Assembly: GCF_000302535.1 (NCBI RefSeq)
Contig: NC_018708.1
Location: 248,001 to 312,000 of the forward strand
DNA: 64,000 nt
From: Acidovorax sp. KKS102
Lineage (GTDB): Bacteria; Pseudomonadota; Gammaproteobacteria; Burkholderiales; Burkholderiaceae_C
Direction: 5' to 3'
Shown here: in pieces, positions 28,454-36,936 of the stretch
Position numbering within the stretch: the first letter of the stretch is position 1
Layout of the letters: each line of letters starts with the position of its first letter
The notes under the pieces: generated by a model
The model's database searches: none
What the model was told of the DNA's origin: nothing
The model's input: only the letters and a program-made list of their open reading frames with translations
Translations under genes and position numbers: made by a program

Positions 28454-29338
28454 ATGGACCACGCCAATCTGATCGCCATCGACATCCACACCCACGCCGA
28501 GGTGAGCTGCTGGAACCCGTTTGACAACTACGGCGAGGAATACGACCGCGCCGCCGACAAATACTTCAAGAACGGCCGCCGCCCCACCATTGCCGAAACG
28601 GTGGCCTACTACCGCGAGCAGAAGATTGGCCTGGTGATGTTCACGGTGGACGCTGAGTCCAAGATGGGCCGCCGCCGCATCCCCAACGAAGAGATCGCCG
28701 AGGCCGCCAAGGCCAACAGCGACATGATGACGGCCTTCGCCAGCATCGACCCGCACAAGGGCAAGATGGGCGCGCGCGAAGCCCGCCGCCTGATTGAAGA
28801 GTTCGGCATCAAGGGCTTCAAGTTCCACCCCACGGTGCAGGCCTACCACCCCTACGACAAGATGGCCTGGCCCATCTACGAGGTGATTGCCGAATACGGC
28901 ATGCCCGCCATCTTCCACACCGGCCACAGCGGCATTGGCAGCGGCATGCGCTGCGGCGGCGGCCTGCGGCTGGAGTACAGCAACCCCATGCACCTGGACG
29001 ACGTGGCCATCGACTTCCCCGACATGCAGATCGTCATGGCCCACCCCAGCTTTCCGTGGCAGGACGAGGCGCTGTCGGTCGCCACGCACAAGCCCAATGT
29101 CTGGATCGACCTGTCGGGCTGGAGTCCCAAGTATTTTCCGAAGCAGCTGGTGCAGTACGCCAACACGCTGCTGAAGGACCGCGTGCTGTTCGGCAGCGAC
29201 TACCCGCTGATCACGCCCGAGCGCTGGATGAAGGACTTCCAGGAAGCGGGCTTCAAGCCCGAGGTGATGCCCGGCATCCTGAAGGGCAACGCGGTGCGCT
29301 TGCTGGGGCTGGACAAGCCGGCGCCTGCGCCCGTCTGA
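28454..29338 (+). CDS. Amidohydrolase family protein, CouO-like
   Basis: 294 residues from the ATG at 28454 (AGGAG 8 bp upstream). Amidohydrolase_2 features: metal site DIHTHAE near the N-terminus, FKFHPTVQAYHPYD, HTGHSGIGSG, a QIVMAHPSFPWQDEA stretch and the C-terminal LFGSDYPLITPERW with the metal-binding aspartate. In Rhodococcus jostii RHA1 a member of this superfamily (CouO) hydrolyses the 4-hydroxyphenyl-beta-ketoacyl-CoA, and the genes around match the rest of that pathway. So it likely cleaves the beta-keto thioester to the benzoate and acetyl-CoA. The assignment is from context plus family, not from catalytic residues specific to CouO. Confidence 0.82.
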   Translation: MDHANLIAIDIHTHAEVSCWNPFDNYGEEYDRAADKYFKNGRRPTIAETVAYYREQKIGLVMFTVDAESKMGRRRIPNEEIAEAAKANSDMMTAFASIDPHKGKMGAREARRLIEEFGIKGFKFHPTVQAYHPYDKMAWPIYEVIAEYGMPAIFHTGHSGIGSGMRCGGGLRLEYSNPMHLDDVAIDFPDMQIVMAHPSFPWQDEALSVATHKPNVWIDLSGWSPKYFPKQLVQYANTLLKDRVLFGSDYPLITPERWMKDFQEAGFKPEVMPGILKGNAVRLLGLDKPAPAPV

Positions 29339-29380
29339 CGCGGGCGCTGCCTGAGTCCGACGCAGTACCGGTTGGGCGTG

Positions 29381-30601
29381 TCAGTGGCGCTTGTGCAGCC
29401 GTCCGACACGCCGTGCAGATATTGCCGCGAGCGCCACCGAAAGCAGCAACCAACCCCCATGGGACAAGCTCGGGATGGCGGCTGCTTGTCCGGCCGGCGC
29501 CGCAGCCGCCACGTGGAATGCCAAATTCTTGGGCGCTGGGTCCAGCGTGACCAACGTGGTTTCCACGACCCCCAAAACCACGCCATGGGGGTCGTCGCCA
29601 GCCTCCGTCAGCGTAACGCTGGACACATTCGCTGGCAGTGAGAAGAACGTGTAGCCCTGCGAGGTAGTTTTTGGTGTGGCGGTGGAGATCACATGGCCTG
29701 TCAGGCCCAGGGCGTCATTGGTATCTACGCCGTCCAGCAGGGAATAGGCGTTCGTGTTGAACGCGTCTCCGTTTCCTACCACCGTCAGCATGACATCCGA
29801 GGTGATGCTCAAGTCTTCCCAGGCGGCCCCGCCCAGGCCCGCGACACCCACCACGTAGGTGAATGTGCGGTTGGTGGTGGCCAAAGCGGCGGCCGCAGTG
29901 GGGCCGGATGCCGTCTGGAATGTCCATCGCGAAGTGCGCGCTGAAGGTGACCCCACGGCGTCCAGGTATCGCGTCGGAAAAGTCACGCTCGCACCGAACA
30001 ATGTGGAAGTCGCCGTGACTACACCCGGCTGAAACGTTCCCCAGGAGTTGGTGCCGGACAAATATTGCCCCTGCACCTGCAAGGCGGGATAGGTGGGTGT
30101 GGGTAATGCCACAGTGGCGGTCTGGGTCGTGTTCAGCGCTGTCGCGATCACCGCCTGATTGGTGAGCAGCGTGACGGAATTGCTGTTGCCGGAGCCGTTG
30201 TCCTGAACCTGGAAGTCCAGACTCGCGTAAGGCGTTCCAGTAGCGCCCGCCAAGGGGGTGTAGACCAGTTTTCCTGCGGTGATGTCACTGACGGCCACCA
30301 ACTGTCCGGCGACGGCTGCGACACCATCCAGCGTCAGAGTGCCCAAAGAGGGCAGGGTGTTGATCTTGACGGCAATAAAGGCATCGGCTGGCGAATCACC
30401 GGTATCGCTGAACCCGAAATCCCCCGCCTGGAGGACGTAGCTGGTGCTTGGCAGCATCGATACGACCCGGGACGTACCGGTGGGTGGATGGGTGCCCGCA
30501 TGGGCGGCGATGAGGCAACCAGCCGCCCACCACGCTGCCGCCGAAAGCCATCTCGTCAACCGGCATCCTGGCAAAAGAAAGCGTGTCCTCGGTATATGCA
30601 T
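29381..30601 (-). CDS. Exported protein with IPTL-CTERM sorting signal and adhesin-type repeat domain
   Basis: 406 residues. The start has a basic and hydrophobic export signal (LTRWLSAAAWWAAGCLIAAHAG). Residues from about 55 to 135 (FGFSDTGDSPADAF...LDFQVQDNGSG) resemble the second half of each repeat of the giant adhesin at 37-44 kb. The C-terminus has IPSLSHGGWLLLSVALAAIS followed by ARRVGRLHKRH: the motif, hydrophobic helix and basic tail of an IPTL-CTERM sorting signal, processed by an exosortase/archaeosortase-like enzyme in related bacteria. No exosortase is encoded in this window. Likely surface or extracellular matrix protein; function unknown. Confidence 0.75.
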   Translation of the reverse strand: MHIPRTRFLLPGCRLTRWLSAAAWWAAGCLIAAHAGTHPPTGTSRVVSMLPSTSYVLQAGDFGFSDTGDSPADAFIAVKINTLPSLGTLTLDGVAAVAGQLVAVSDITAGKLVYTPLAGATGTPYASLDFQVQDNGSGNSNSVTLLTNQAVIATALNTTQTATVALPTPTYPALQVQGQYLSGTNSWGTFQPGVVTATSTLFGASVTFPTRYLDAVGSPSARTSRWTFQTASGPTAAAALATTNRTFTYVVGVAGLGGAAWEDLSITSDVMLTVVGNGDAFNTNAYSLLDGVDTNDALGLTGHVISTATPKTTSQGYTFFSLPANVSSVTLTEAGDDPHGVVLGVVETTLVTLDPAPKNLAFHVAAAAPAGQAAAIPSLSHGGWLLLSVALAAISARRVGRLHKRH

Positions 30602-30661
30602 GGGCCATCCCAGTCAGTGCAGCGGAGTTCTCATGGAAAAGACGGCGTTGTGGCAGGAGCC

Positions 30662-31162
30662 TCACACGTCATAGACTTTCTGCAGCAGCCGGATCAGCGT
30701 CTTGCGCTCGGCCGTCGTCAGGCGGTTGGTAGCGTCTTCTTCCAGTTGCGCGGCCGTCTGCTCGGCCTGCGCGGTCAATTCCACCCCGGCAGGCGTCAGG
30801 TGCACGCCCATGGCACGCCCGTCGCTGGGGTGTGGGCGGCGCTCGATCAGGCCGCGCCGCTCCAGCGCCGCAATCAAGCCCACCATGTTGGGCGGCAGCA
30901 CGCTGAGCGTGGCGCACAGCTGGCGCGAGGTGATGCCCGGGTTGTGCGCCACCAGCGACAGCACCGAGAAATCCACCACCTTCAGGTCGTACACGGCCAT
31001 GCGTTCCATGAACACGGCAATGATGGACAGCGCCGCGCGCCGCGTGTTGTAGCCCACCAGCGTGCGCAAAAAGCCGGTGTCCACGGGCTCGCTGGCGGGC
31101 GCTGCGGTGTCTGCGGGGGCGGGAACCGAGGGGGATTTTTTGGAGGAACGGACGCTGGACAT
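30662..31162 (-). CDS. MarR-family transcriptional regulator
   Basis: 166 residues with a serine/alanine-rich N-terminal tail. The winged-helix part reads LSLVAHNPGITSRQLCATLSVLPPNMVGLIAALERRGLIERRPHPSDGRAMGV in pieces, ending with a dimer helix LIRLLQKVYDV. MarR-type repressors released by hydroxycinnamoyl-CoA thioesters (CouR, FerC, HcaR) control ferulate/coumarate genes in other bacteria; the position at the end of this cluster and a palindrome in its main promoter fit the same role. There is one intervening gene, so the link is inferred. Confidence 0.88.
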   Translation of the reverse strand: MSSVRSSKKSPSVPAPADTAAPASEPVDTGFLRTLVGYNTRRAALSIIAVFMERMAVYDLKVVDFSVLSLVAHNPGITSRQLCATLSVLPPNMVGLIAALERRGLIERRPHPSDGRAMGVHLTPAGVELTAQAEQTAAQLEEDATNRLTTAERKTLIRLLQKVYDV

Positions 31163-31234
31163 GGGGGGAGATTGTGCCGGGCGCCCGGGCCCCCGCGACC
31201 GGCCCGCAGTGCCCGCTAGGTGCTGCAGCGCCTC

Positions 31235-31296
31235 TTTTTGATCGAAATCAGCCGCAGGCGCTAGTGAAACATGCGCTAGGTGCTATCAAATTGATA
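31235..31296 (-). repeat. Dispersed Comamonadaceae-type short repeat, copy D
   Basis: Minus strand: CAATTTGATAGCACCTAGCGC, then ACTAGCGCCTGCGGCTGATTT. Same family as copies A and C. It lies between the MarR gene and the broken comM copy, close to the left border of the Lap locus. Confidence 0.55.
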
Positions 31297-31345
31297 TCTG
31301 CCCGCACCACCGCTCCGGTTGGGCGTGCCACGCCGCCAGCGCCGC

Positions 31346-31808
31346 TCACGCCGGGCTGCGCAGCACGCGGCGGTATTGCACGGCCTCGGCGACGTGGCTG
31401 ACCTCGGTGGTGGGCGCGCCCGCCAGGTCGGCGATGGTGCGCGCCACCTTCAGCGCCCGGTGCGTGCTGCGGGCCGACCAGCCCAGGCGCGCGGCAGCGG
31501 TGTTGAGGAACTTGGCAGCCGTATCGTCCAGGTGCAGGCGGGCGTCGATGGCCTGGCCCTGCAGCGCCTGGTTGGTACAGCCCTGGCGCGCCAGCGCTCG
31601 GCACGCTGTGTGGAGCCCAGAAAGCCGCAGGGGCACGGATTTATCACCGCGATCATCTGGACCCGGGCCGGAAACTCCGCACGTTGCGCCGCCCGGGCGA
31701 TGGTGATGTGGCCGGTCTCCAGCGGCTCGCGCAGGGCTTCGAGCGCAGCGCGAGGTAATTCGGGGAGTTCATCGAGGAAGAGCACACCCTGATGGGCGCT
31801 GGCGCTGT
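31346..31808 (-). pseudogene. Truncated, deleted copy of the comM 3' end
   Basis: Very similar to the C-terminal part of the intact comM gene at 52209-53750 (for example LDELPELPRAALEALREPLE and NPCPCGFLGSTQRA). The copy lacks the entire N-terminal two thirds and has an internal deletion of 175 bp relative to the intact gene (between the equivalents of 52455 and 52651), which shifts the frame. It keeps its own stop (SPA rather than SW at the end). Its truncated 5' end abuts an IS256-type transposase remnant. Orientation is the same as that of the intact gene 20.9 kb away, so the two frame the Lap locus as direct repeats. Confidence 0.88.
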
Positions 31809-31813
31809 CATAG

Positions 31814-31984
31814 GTCATCTACGCTACCCATGCTGTCGAGTTGGCGAGCATGGGGCTGAGGAAGCTGATCAAAAACGAGGGGCTATTTCTTGGGGATGAG
31901 GCTCCAACCAAGCTGTTCTACGTGGTCCGACGCAAGATCAGTTGGAGGTGGGCCATGCTCACACCGGATTGGAAGGCAGCGTAG
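31814..31984 (+). mobile_element. IS256-family transposase C-terminal remnant
   Basis: The plus strand reads VIYATHAVELASMGLRKLIK, then GLFLGDEAPTKLFYVVR and WAMLTPDWKAA before a stop. This aligns with the C-terminal part of IS256/Mutator transposases (pattern Y-TNA-E-LN--LRK--K--G-FP-DEAA-KL-YLA--N---KW------DWK-AL). Only about 56 codons remain, with no start and no visible terminal inverted repeats, so it is inactive. It touches the truncated end of the comM copy. Confidence 0.65.
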
Positions 31985-32087
31985 ACGCGTTTTTGCACAC
32001 CTTCCCTAGATTGGAGTTTTGGAAAGTGTGTACAGTCTTTGGTCTATAGAAAGCTGTTGTGGCATTCTTTTTTTGATCCCGACCCTC

Positions 32088-32420
32088 ATGCCTTTTGTCG
32101 AGCGCAATAGTTCCGGCGCCATTATTGCAATTTTTGGTACTGCCCGCTTTTCTGCGAATGAGTGGCGGGATGCAGACGATCTGCAGATTCGTGAATTTCT
32201 TGCGGGATCGCCTGCTTCTGAGCGTACACCTAGTTTTGATGGTTTGGATATTGAATTCATCCGGGTACTTGAAGATGTGATCGATACACTCATTGCTAAA
32301 AACGTGCTGCGGTTGACAGATCTTCCTCACGAAGCGCAGCGCAAGCTGCTTGCCCGAAAAGGTCTGCGCGGTCGCTTGCGCGACGGACTCGATTTGCTAT
32401 CGGGTGACGACGTTATTTAG
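32088..32420 (+). CDS. Small conserved protein ('tryptophan synthase subunit beta-like') upstream of the T1SS genes
   Basis: 110 residues from the ATG at 32088, following an AT-rich leader. The pattern MPFVERNSSGAIIAIF at the start, then EFIRVLEDVIDTLIAKNVLR and LPHEAQRKLLARKGLRGRL, ending in a SGDDVI tail, matches small proteins commonly labelled 'tryptophan synthase subunit beta-like' in Proteobacteria; they have no synthase domain. It is 64 bp before the T1SS ATPase gene and probably the first gene of that operon. Function unknown. Confidence 0.72.
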   Translation: MPFVERNSSGAIIAIFGTARFSANEWRDADDLQIREFLAGSPASERTPSFDGLDIEFIRVLEDVIDTLIAKNVLRLTDLPHEAQRKLLARKGLRGRLRDGLDLLSGDDVI

Positions 32421-32484
32421 CGCGCATCGCCTTTCCGATTACTTTCACGATAAACCCGGGCAGACCGGGGGCTTGCTGCCCGAC

Positions 32485-34674
32485 ATGGATTTCTCTCACG
32501 CGTTTGCTTCTGCCGGCTCTTCCACGGCACCCCCGGTCCGATTTGCTGATGAGCGTTTGCTTCACGAAGACCCGCTGCTCGATTGCCTAGTGGCGTTGAC
32601 GAAGATCCACAGCCAGCCCTGGACTGCTGAGGCCCTGACCGCAGGTCTTCCCTTGGTGGACAACCGACTTTCCCCGTCCCTATTGCCCCGTGCCGCTGCG
32701 CGTGCCCACCTCGCCACCCGGCTGGTCCGTCGCAAGCTCGAACAACTCGGCGCCGCACAGCTTCCAGCGATTGCGCTGTTGCGCGATGGTCAGGCGTGCC
32801 TGGTGCTGGAGCGGTTGCCTGGCGACCGTCTGCGTATTCGCCGCCCTGAGTTCGGGGAGTCGGCGCAGGAGATCGCCGTCGAGGACCTTGCTGCCGAGTA
32901 CACAGGCGTGACGGTGCTGGTTCGTCCACGGTTTCGCTTCGAGGCCCGGGCGCCCCAGGTGCGGGCCTTGCGTGAGCGCCACTGGTTTTGGGGTGCCATT
33001 TTGCAGAACTGGCGCCTGTATCGCGATGCATTGCTGGCCGCGCTTGCGGTCAATCTGTTCGCGCTGGCGATTCCTCTCTTTTCCATGAATGTCTATGACC
33101 GGGTCGTACCGAACCGTGCTGTAGAGACACTGTGGGTGCTGGCGGTCGGGGTCTTCCTGATTCTGGTGTTCGATTTCGTGCTGCGCACCATCCGTGCCTA
33201 CATCGTGGATTCGGCCAGCAAGCGCGTGGATATCCAGCTGTCTTCCCAGCTCATGGAAAAGGTGCTGGGGGTGCGCATGGACGCGCGCCCTGCCTCTGCG
33301 GGTTCCTTTGCCTCCAATCTGCGCAGTTTCGAATCCGTGCGCGATTTCATAGCGTCGGCCACGCTGACCACCTTGGTCGATTTGCCGTTTGTCGTGCTGT
33401 TCCTTGCAGCGATGCTGTGGATTTCTCCCTGGGTCGTGGTCCCCCCGCTCTTCGGCATCGTGATTGTGGTGGTGGTGTCGCTGCTGGTGCAGCACAAGAT
33501 GCACGACCTGACCCAGACTACCTACCGCGCCGCAGCGCAGCGCAATGCTGTGCTGGTGGAAAGTCTGGTGAGCCTTGAAACAGTCAAGACGCTGGGCGCC
33601 GAAGGCGCCGTTCAGCGCCAGTGGGAGCGGGCAACGATGTTTTTGGCACAGGTGGGGTCCCGCCTGAAGCTGCTCTCGTCCGGCAATGTCAACTTTGCAC
33701 AGTTCGTGCTGCAGCTGGTGTCCGTGGCGGTCATCATCGTTGGGGTGTACCAGTTGCAGGATGCTGGCATCTCCATGGGGGGCATCATCGCCGCCTCCAT
33801 GCTTTCAGGGCGTGCGTTGGCGCCACTTGGGCAAGTTGCCGCCCTGCTGACCCAATACCACCAGGCGCGCACCTCGCTGGAGTCGGTGGAGCAGACCATG
33901 AACATGCCCGTGGAGCGCCCTGTCGATGCACCTTTTGTGCATCGTGCGCATTTCCGGGGAGGAATTGAGTTCAAGGATGTGCATTTCGGCTACCCGGAGC
34001 GTGAACAGTCGGTGCTCCAGGGCATTACTCTGAAAATCCAGCCCGGCGAAAAAGTCGGAGTCATTGGCCGCGTGGGCTCGGGCAAGACCACACTGGAAAA
34101 GCTCGTGCTGGGCTTGTGGCAACCCACGCGTGGGCAGGTCTTGGTGGACGGCATTGATACGCGTCAGCTGGACCCGGCGGAATTGCGCCGCGCCATCGGG
34201 TTTGTGCCCCAGGACATCAGCTTGTTTTATGGCAGCTTGAGGCACAACATCACCTTGGGCACCGCCTTCATGGATGACGCCGCAATCCTTGCCGCTGCCG
34301 ACGTCGCTGGCGTGGACGAGTTCGCCAACAGCCACCCGCAGGGGTACGACATGTTGATTAGTGAACGTGGCGAGTCATTGTCCGGCGGCCAGCGCCAGGC
34401 TGTTGCCATCGCACGCGCCTTGCTGGGAGACCCGCCTATTCTGTTGCTGGATGAGCCTTCGTCCAGCATGGACCACCAAAGCGAGGAGCGCCTCAAGAGC
34501 CGCCTGGCGGCGTATGCGCGGCACAAGACGATGCTCCTGGTCACCCATCGAACGTCCTTGCTGGACCTGGTCGATCGTCTCATCGTGCTGGACGCGGGTC
34601 AGATCGTCGCTGACGGGCCCAAGGCGCAGGTCGTCGAGGCACTCCAGCGGGGCCGTATCGGCAAGGCATCGTGA
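32485..34674 (+). CDS. lapB: Type I secretion ABC transporter, LapB-like
   Basis: 729 residues. N-terminal about 130 residues form a C39-peptidase-like domain (DPLLDCLVALTKIHSQPWTAEAL) without the catalytic cysteine, as in LapB/HlyB-type exporters. The membrane domain follows (LYRDALLAALAVNLFALAIP, VVPNRAVETLWVLA), then the ATPase with Walker A GRVGSGKTT, signature LSGGQRQAVAIARALL, Walker B ILLLDEPSSSMD and the VTHRTSLLDL H-loop. It energises export of the giant adhesin through LapC and LapE. It overlaps the membrane fusion gene by TGATG. Confidence 0.93.
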   Translation: MDFSHAFASAGSSTAPPVRFADERLLHEDPLLDCLVALTKIHSQPWTAEALTAGLPLVDNRLSPSLLPRAAARAHLATRLVRRKLEQLGAAQLPAIALLRDGQACLVLERLPGDRLRIRRPEFGESAQEIAVEDLAAEYTGVTVLVRPRFRFEARAPQVRALRERHWFWGAILQNWRLYRDALLAALAVNLFALAIPLFSMNVYDRVVPNRAVETLWVLAVGVFLILVFDFVLRTIRAYIVDSASKRVDIQLSSQLMEKVLGVRMDARPASAGSFASNLRSFESVRDFIASATLTTLVDLPFVVLFLAAMLWISPWVVVPPLFGIVIVVVVSLLVQHKMHDLTQTTYRAAAQRNAVLVESLVSLETVKTLGAEGAVQRQWERATMFLAQVGSRLKLLSSGNVNFAQFVLQLVSVAVIIVGVYQLQDAGISMGGIIAASMLSGRALAPLGQVAALLTQYHQARTSLESVEQTMNMPVERPVDAPFVHRAHFRGGIEFKDVHFGYPEREQSVLQGITLKIQPGEKVGVIGRVGSGKTTLEKLVLGLWQPTRGQVLVDGIDTRQLDPAELRRAIGFVPQDISLFYGSLRHNITLGTAFMDDAAILAAADVAGVDEFANSHPQGYDMLISERGESLSGGQRQAVAIARALLGDPPILLLDEPSSSMDHQSEERLKSRLAAYARHKTMLLVTHRTSLLDLVDRLIVLDAGQIVADGPKAQVVEALQRGRIGKAS

Positions 34675-36140
34675 TGCAGGATATGACACCAAACCCAGTT
34701 GCCCCCCCGACTGCTGCAGGCGCCCCTCAGGGGAGAGGCGCGTTCAGCCGTCGCTTGAGCCGCTGGTGGGGACGCGTTGCGGATCGTGTGGGCCGGGCAT
34801 TTGATCGATGGATGGACGGAGCGGAGCGCTCCGAGTTGCACGATGACCGTGACTTTGACGCAGATGCTGCCTGGGCGATCCATGAGCAGCGTGCGCGGGG
34901 TGCCCGTCTGGCCGTGTGGGTCACGCTGCTGGTGCTGATCCTGCTGCTTGTCTGGGCTGCGCTGGCGCGCATCGACGAGGTGGCGCGTGGCGAAGGCCGG
35001 GTGATCCCGTCGAAGCAGGTGCAGCAGATACAGAGCCTGGACGGCGGTATCGTTTCAGAAATCCTGGTGCGTGAGGGCCAGCGTGTCGAGGCGGGTCAGG
35101 TCTTGCTGCGGATTGACCCGATCCGGTTTGCATCGTCGTTGCGTGAAAACCAGGCGCAGGCCTATGCACTCCAGGCACGCGCTGCGCGTTTGGAAGCACT
35201 GGCCTCGGGCAAACCCTTTTCTGTGTCGGACGAGCTGAAACAGGTGGCGCCAGACTTGGTCGAGCAAGAGCGTGCGGCGTATGAATCGCGCCGGGCCGAA
35301 TTAGATGCAACGGTGGGCGTGGCCAGGCAGCAACTGGCACAACGGCGCCAGGAACTCGCAGAAGTCCAATCCAAGCAGCAGCAGGCTGCCCAGAGCTACC
35401 AGCTCACGGCCAAGGAGCTCGAAGTCACCCGGCCTTTGGCGCGTACTGGGGCTGTATCCGAGGTCGAGCTGCTTCGGCTGGAGCGCGACGTATCGCGTTT
35501 TCGCGGTGAACGTGACATGGCCAGTGCGCAGATCCCGCGAATCCAGTCCGCAATCCTGGAAGCCCAGCGCAAGCTGGAGGAAGTGGATTTGGCCATTCGT
35601 AACCAGGCGCGCAGCGAACTGTCGGAAACCCGAGGAAAACTCAGTGCCCTCAATGCAGGCAGCGAAGGCCTGGCGGACAAGGTTCGGCAGGCAGAAATCC
35701 GATCTCCGGTGCGTGGGATCGTCAAGCAGCTTCTGGCCAATACCGTGGGTGGTGTGGTCCAGCCGGGCAAGCAGATCCTGGAAGTTGTGCCCAGTGACGA
35801 CACACTATTGCTGGAAACCAAAGTGTCTCCTCGCGACATTGCCTTCCTCGTGCCTGGGCAGCCAGCCGTGGTGAAATTCACAGCCTACGAATTTGCGACC
35901 TATGGTGCCTTGGAAGGCAAGGTCGAGCAAATTGGCGCTGACACTGTGACGGATGAGCGAGGCAATTCCTTCTACCTCGTGCGTGTGCGCACCACAAAAA
36001 GTGAGTTCGGTGAGCAGAATTTGCCGATATTGCCCGGCATGATGGCCGAGGTGGACATCGTCACAGGCAAGAAAACCGTGCTGTCCTATCTTCTCAAGCC
36101 TGTGCTGCGCGCCAAGCAACGGGCTCTCACAGAGCGCTAA
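34674..36140 (+). CDS. lapC: HlyD-family membrane fusion protein, LapC-like
   Basis: 488 residues. One membrane helix near residues 80-100 (LAVWVTLLVLILLLVWAAL), a biotinyl-lipoyl half-motif VIPSKQVQQIQSLDGGIVSEI, a long coiled-coil section (about 160-330, many Q, E, R, L heptads) and a second half IRSPVRGIVKQLLANTVGGV VQPG with a beta-barrel ending in KPVLRAKQRALTER. It bridges LapB and the outer-membrane TolC-type protein. The ATG at 34674 overlaps the previous stop; the GTG three bases earlier is possible too. Confidence 0.92.
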   Translation: MQDMTPNPVAPPTAAGAPQGRGAFSRRLSRWWGRVADRVGRAFDRWMDGAERSELHDDRDFDADAAWAIHEQRARGARLAVWVTLLVLILLLVWAALARIDEVARGEGRVIPSKQVQQIQSLDGGIVSEILVREGQRVEAGQVLLRIDPIRFASSLRENQAQAYALQARAARLEALASGKPFSVSDELKQVAPDLVEQERAAYESRRAELDATVGVARQQLAQRRQELAEVQSKQQQAAQSYQLTAKELEVTRPLARTGAVSEVELLRLERDVSRFRGERDMASAQIPRIQSAILEAQRKLEEVDLAIRNQARSELSETRGKLSALNAGSEGLADKVRQAEIRSPVRGIVKQLLANTVGGVVQPGKQILEVVPSDDTLLLETKVSPRDIAFLVPGQPAVVKFTAYEFATYGALEGKVEQIGADTVTDERGNSFYLVRVRTTKSEFGEQNLPILPGMMAEVDIVTGKKTVLSYLLKPVLRAKQRALTER

Positions 36141-36150
36141 ACCCCTGAAC

Positions 36151-36774
36151 ATGATGGGCGAACCCCTTTTGTTATTGACCCGCGACGACGCATTGGCCAA
36201 ACGCTGGTCTGCGCTGGGTGCGGAATGGTCGTTGGTACGCGGACATGCCTTGTCTGATCTTGAGCCGTGGCGCCAGCAGGGGCGTCGGCTCGTACTCCTG
36301 GACGTGGACGGCCTCGGTCTTCCGGTGTGGTCCGATCCGGGTTGGCGCGAGCGCCTGCGGTCCACCGCAGTCCTCGCTGGTTTGGGGCAGCCGGATGATC
36401 AGGCCGGTGCGGCTGCGTTGCGAGCGGGAGTGTGTGGCTTTTGCCATGTTTACGCCCCCCTCGAAACCCTTCAGTCAGCCCTGAGGGTCATTGCCGACGG
36501 GGAGCTCTGGGTGGGGCGCAGCCTTCTGTCACGGATGCTGCGCGGACTGCTCCATGGTCAATCTGAGCCCAGATCTGCCGATTGGCATACCGGCCTGACC
36601 GATCGGGAGCGCCAAGTGGCTGGTCTGGCCGCCATGGGGGAGTCCAACGATGCCATCGCCCGCCAGCTGGGAATAGCCCCTCGAACAGTCAAAGCCCATC
36701 TCTCGGCGGCCTTCGAACAGCTGGGCGTTGCTGATCGGCTGCAACTGGCTTTGCGTGTTCACGGCGTTCGCTGA
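36151..36774 (+). CDS. LuxR/NarL-type response regulator
   Basis: 207 residues. The C-terminal LuxR helix-turn-helix is clear: LTDRERQVAGLAAMGESNDA IARQLGIAPRTVKAHLSAAFEQLGV in order. The N-terminal half looks like a degenerate receiver domain (LVLLDVDGLGLPVW with one aspartate, FCHVYAPLETLQSALRVIADG at the output face); the acidic pocket is incomplete, so phosphorylation is doubtful. It sits between the secretion genes and the adhesin and probably controls adhesin expression. A large hairpin follows it. Confidence 0.87.
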   Translation: MMGEPLLLLTRDDALAKRWSALGAEWSLVRGHALSDLEPWRQQGRRLVLLDVDGLGLPVWSDPGWRERLRSTAVLAGLGQPDDQAGAAALRAGVCGFCHVYAPLETLQSALRVIADGELWVGRSLLSRMLRGLLHGQSEPRSADWHTGLTDRERQVAGLAAMGESNDAIARQLGIAPRTVKAHLSAAFEQLGVADRLQLALRVHGVR

Positions 36775-36820
36775 TTTTGATATCAAATTTGTAGCGCAAA
36801 AAGACCGTCTGACAAGCACT

Positions 36821-36860
36821 ATGGGCCACTTTTGCAGATAAAACTGCGAACGTGGCCCAT
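36821..36860. terminator. Long hairpin upstream of the adhesin gene
   Basis: Arms ATGGGCCACTTTTGCAG and CTGCGAACGTGGCCCAT pair at 15 of 17 positions around an ATAAAA loop. It lies 47 bp after the LuxR gene and 77 bp before the adhesin start. It is followed by only a weak T-rich stretch (TTGCCATTGTTC), so termination may be partial; a role as attenuator or mRNA 5' stabiliser for the adhesin is possible. Confidence 0.5.
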
Positions 36861-36936
36861 TTGCCATTGTTCTGAAGGCCAATTTGCAAGCATTCGTTAG
36901 TTGCGTAGCATCTAAATAACTACTACCCGATCTGCC

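Noticed and set aside
31985..32087. Sigma-70 promoter (TTGGAA ... TATAGA) before the small protein gene
   Set aside because: The spacing of about 20 bases is too long for a confident call, although the region is AT-rich.
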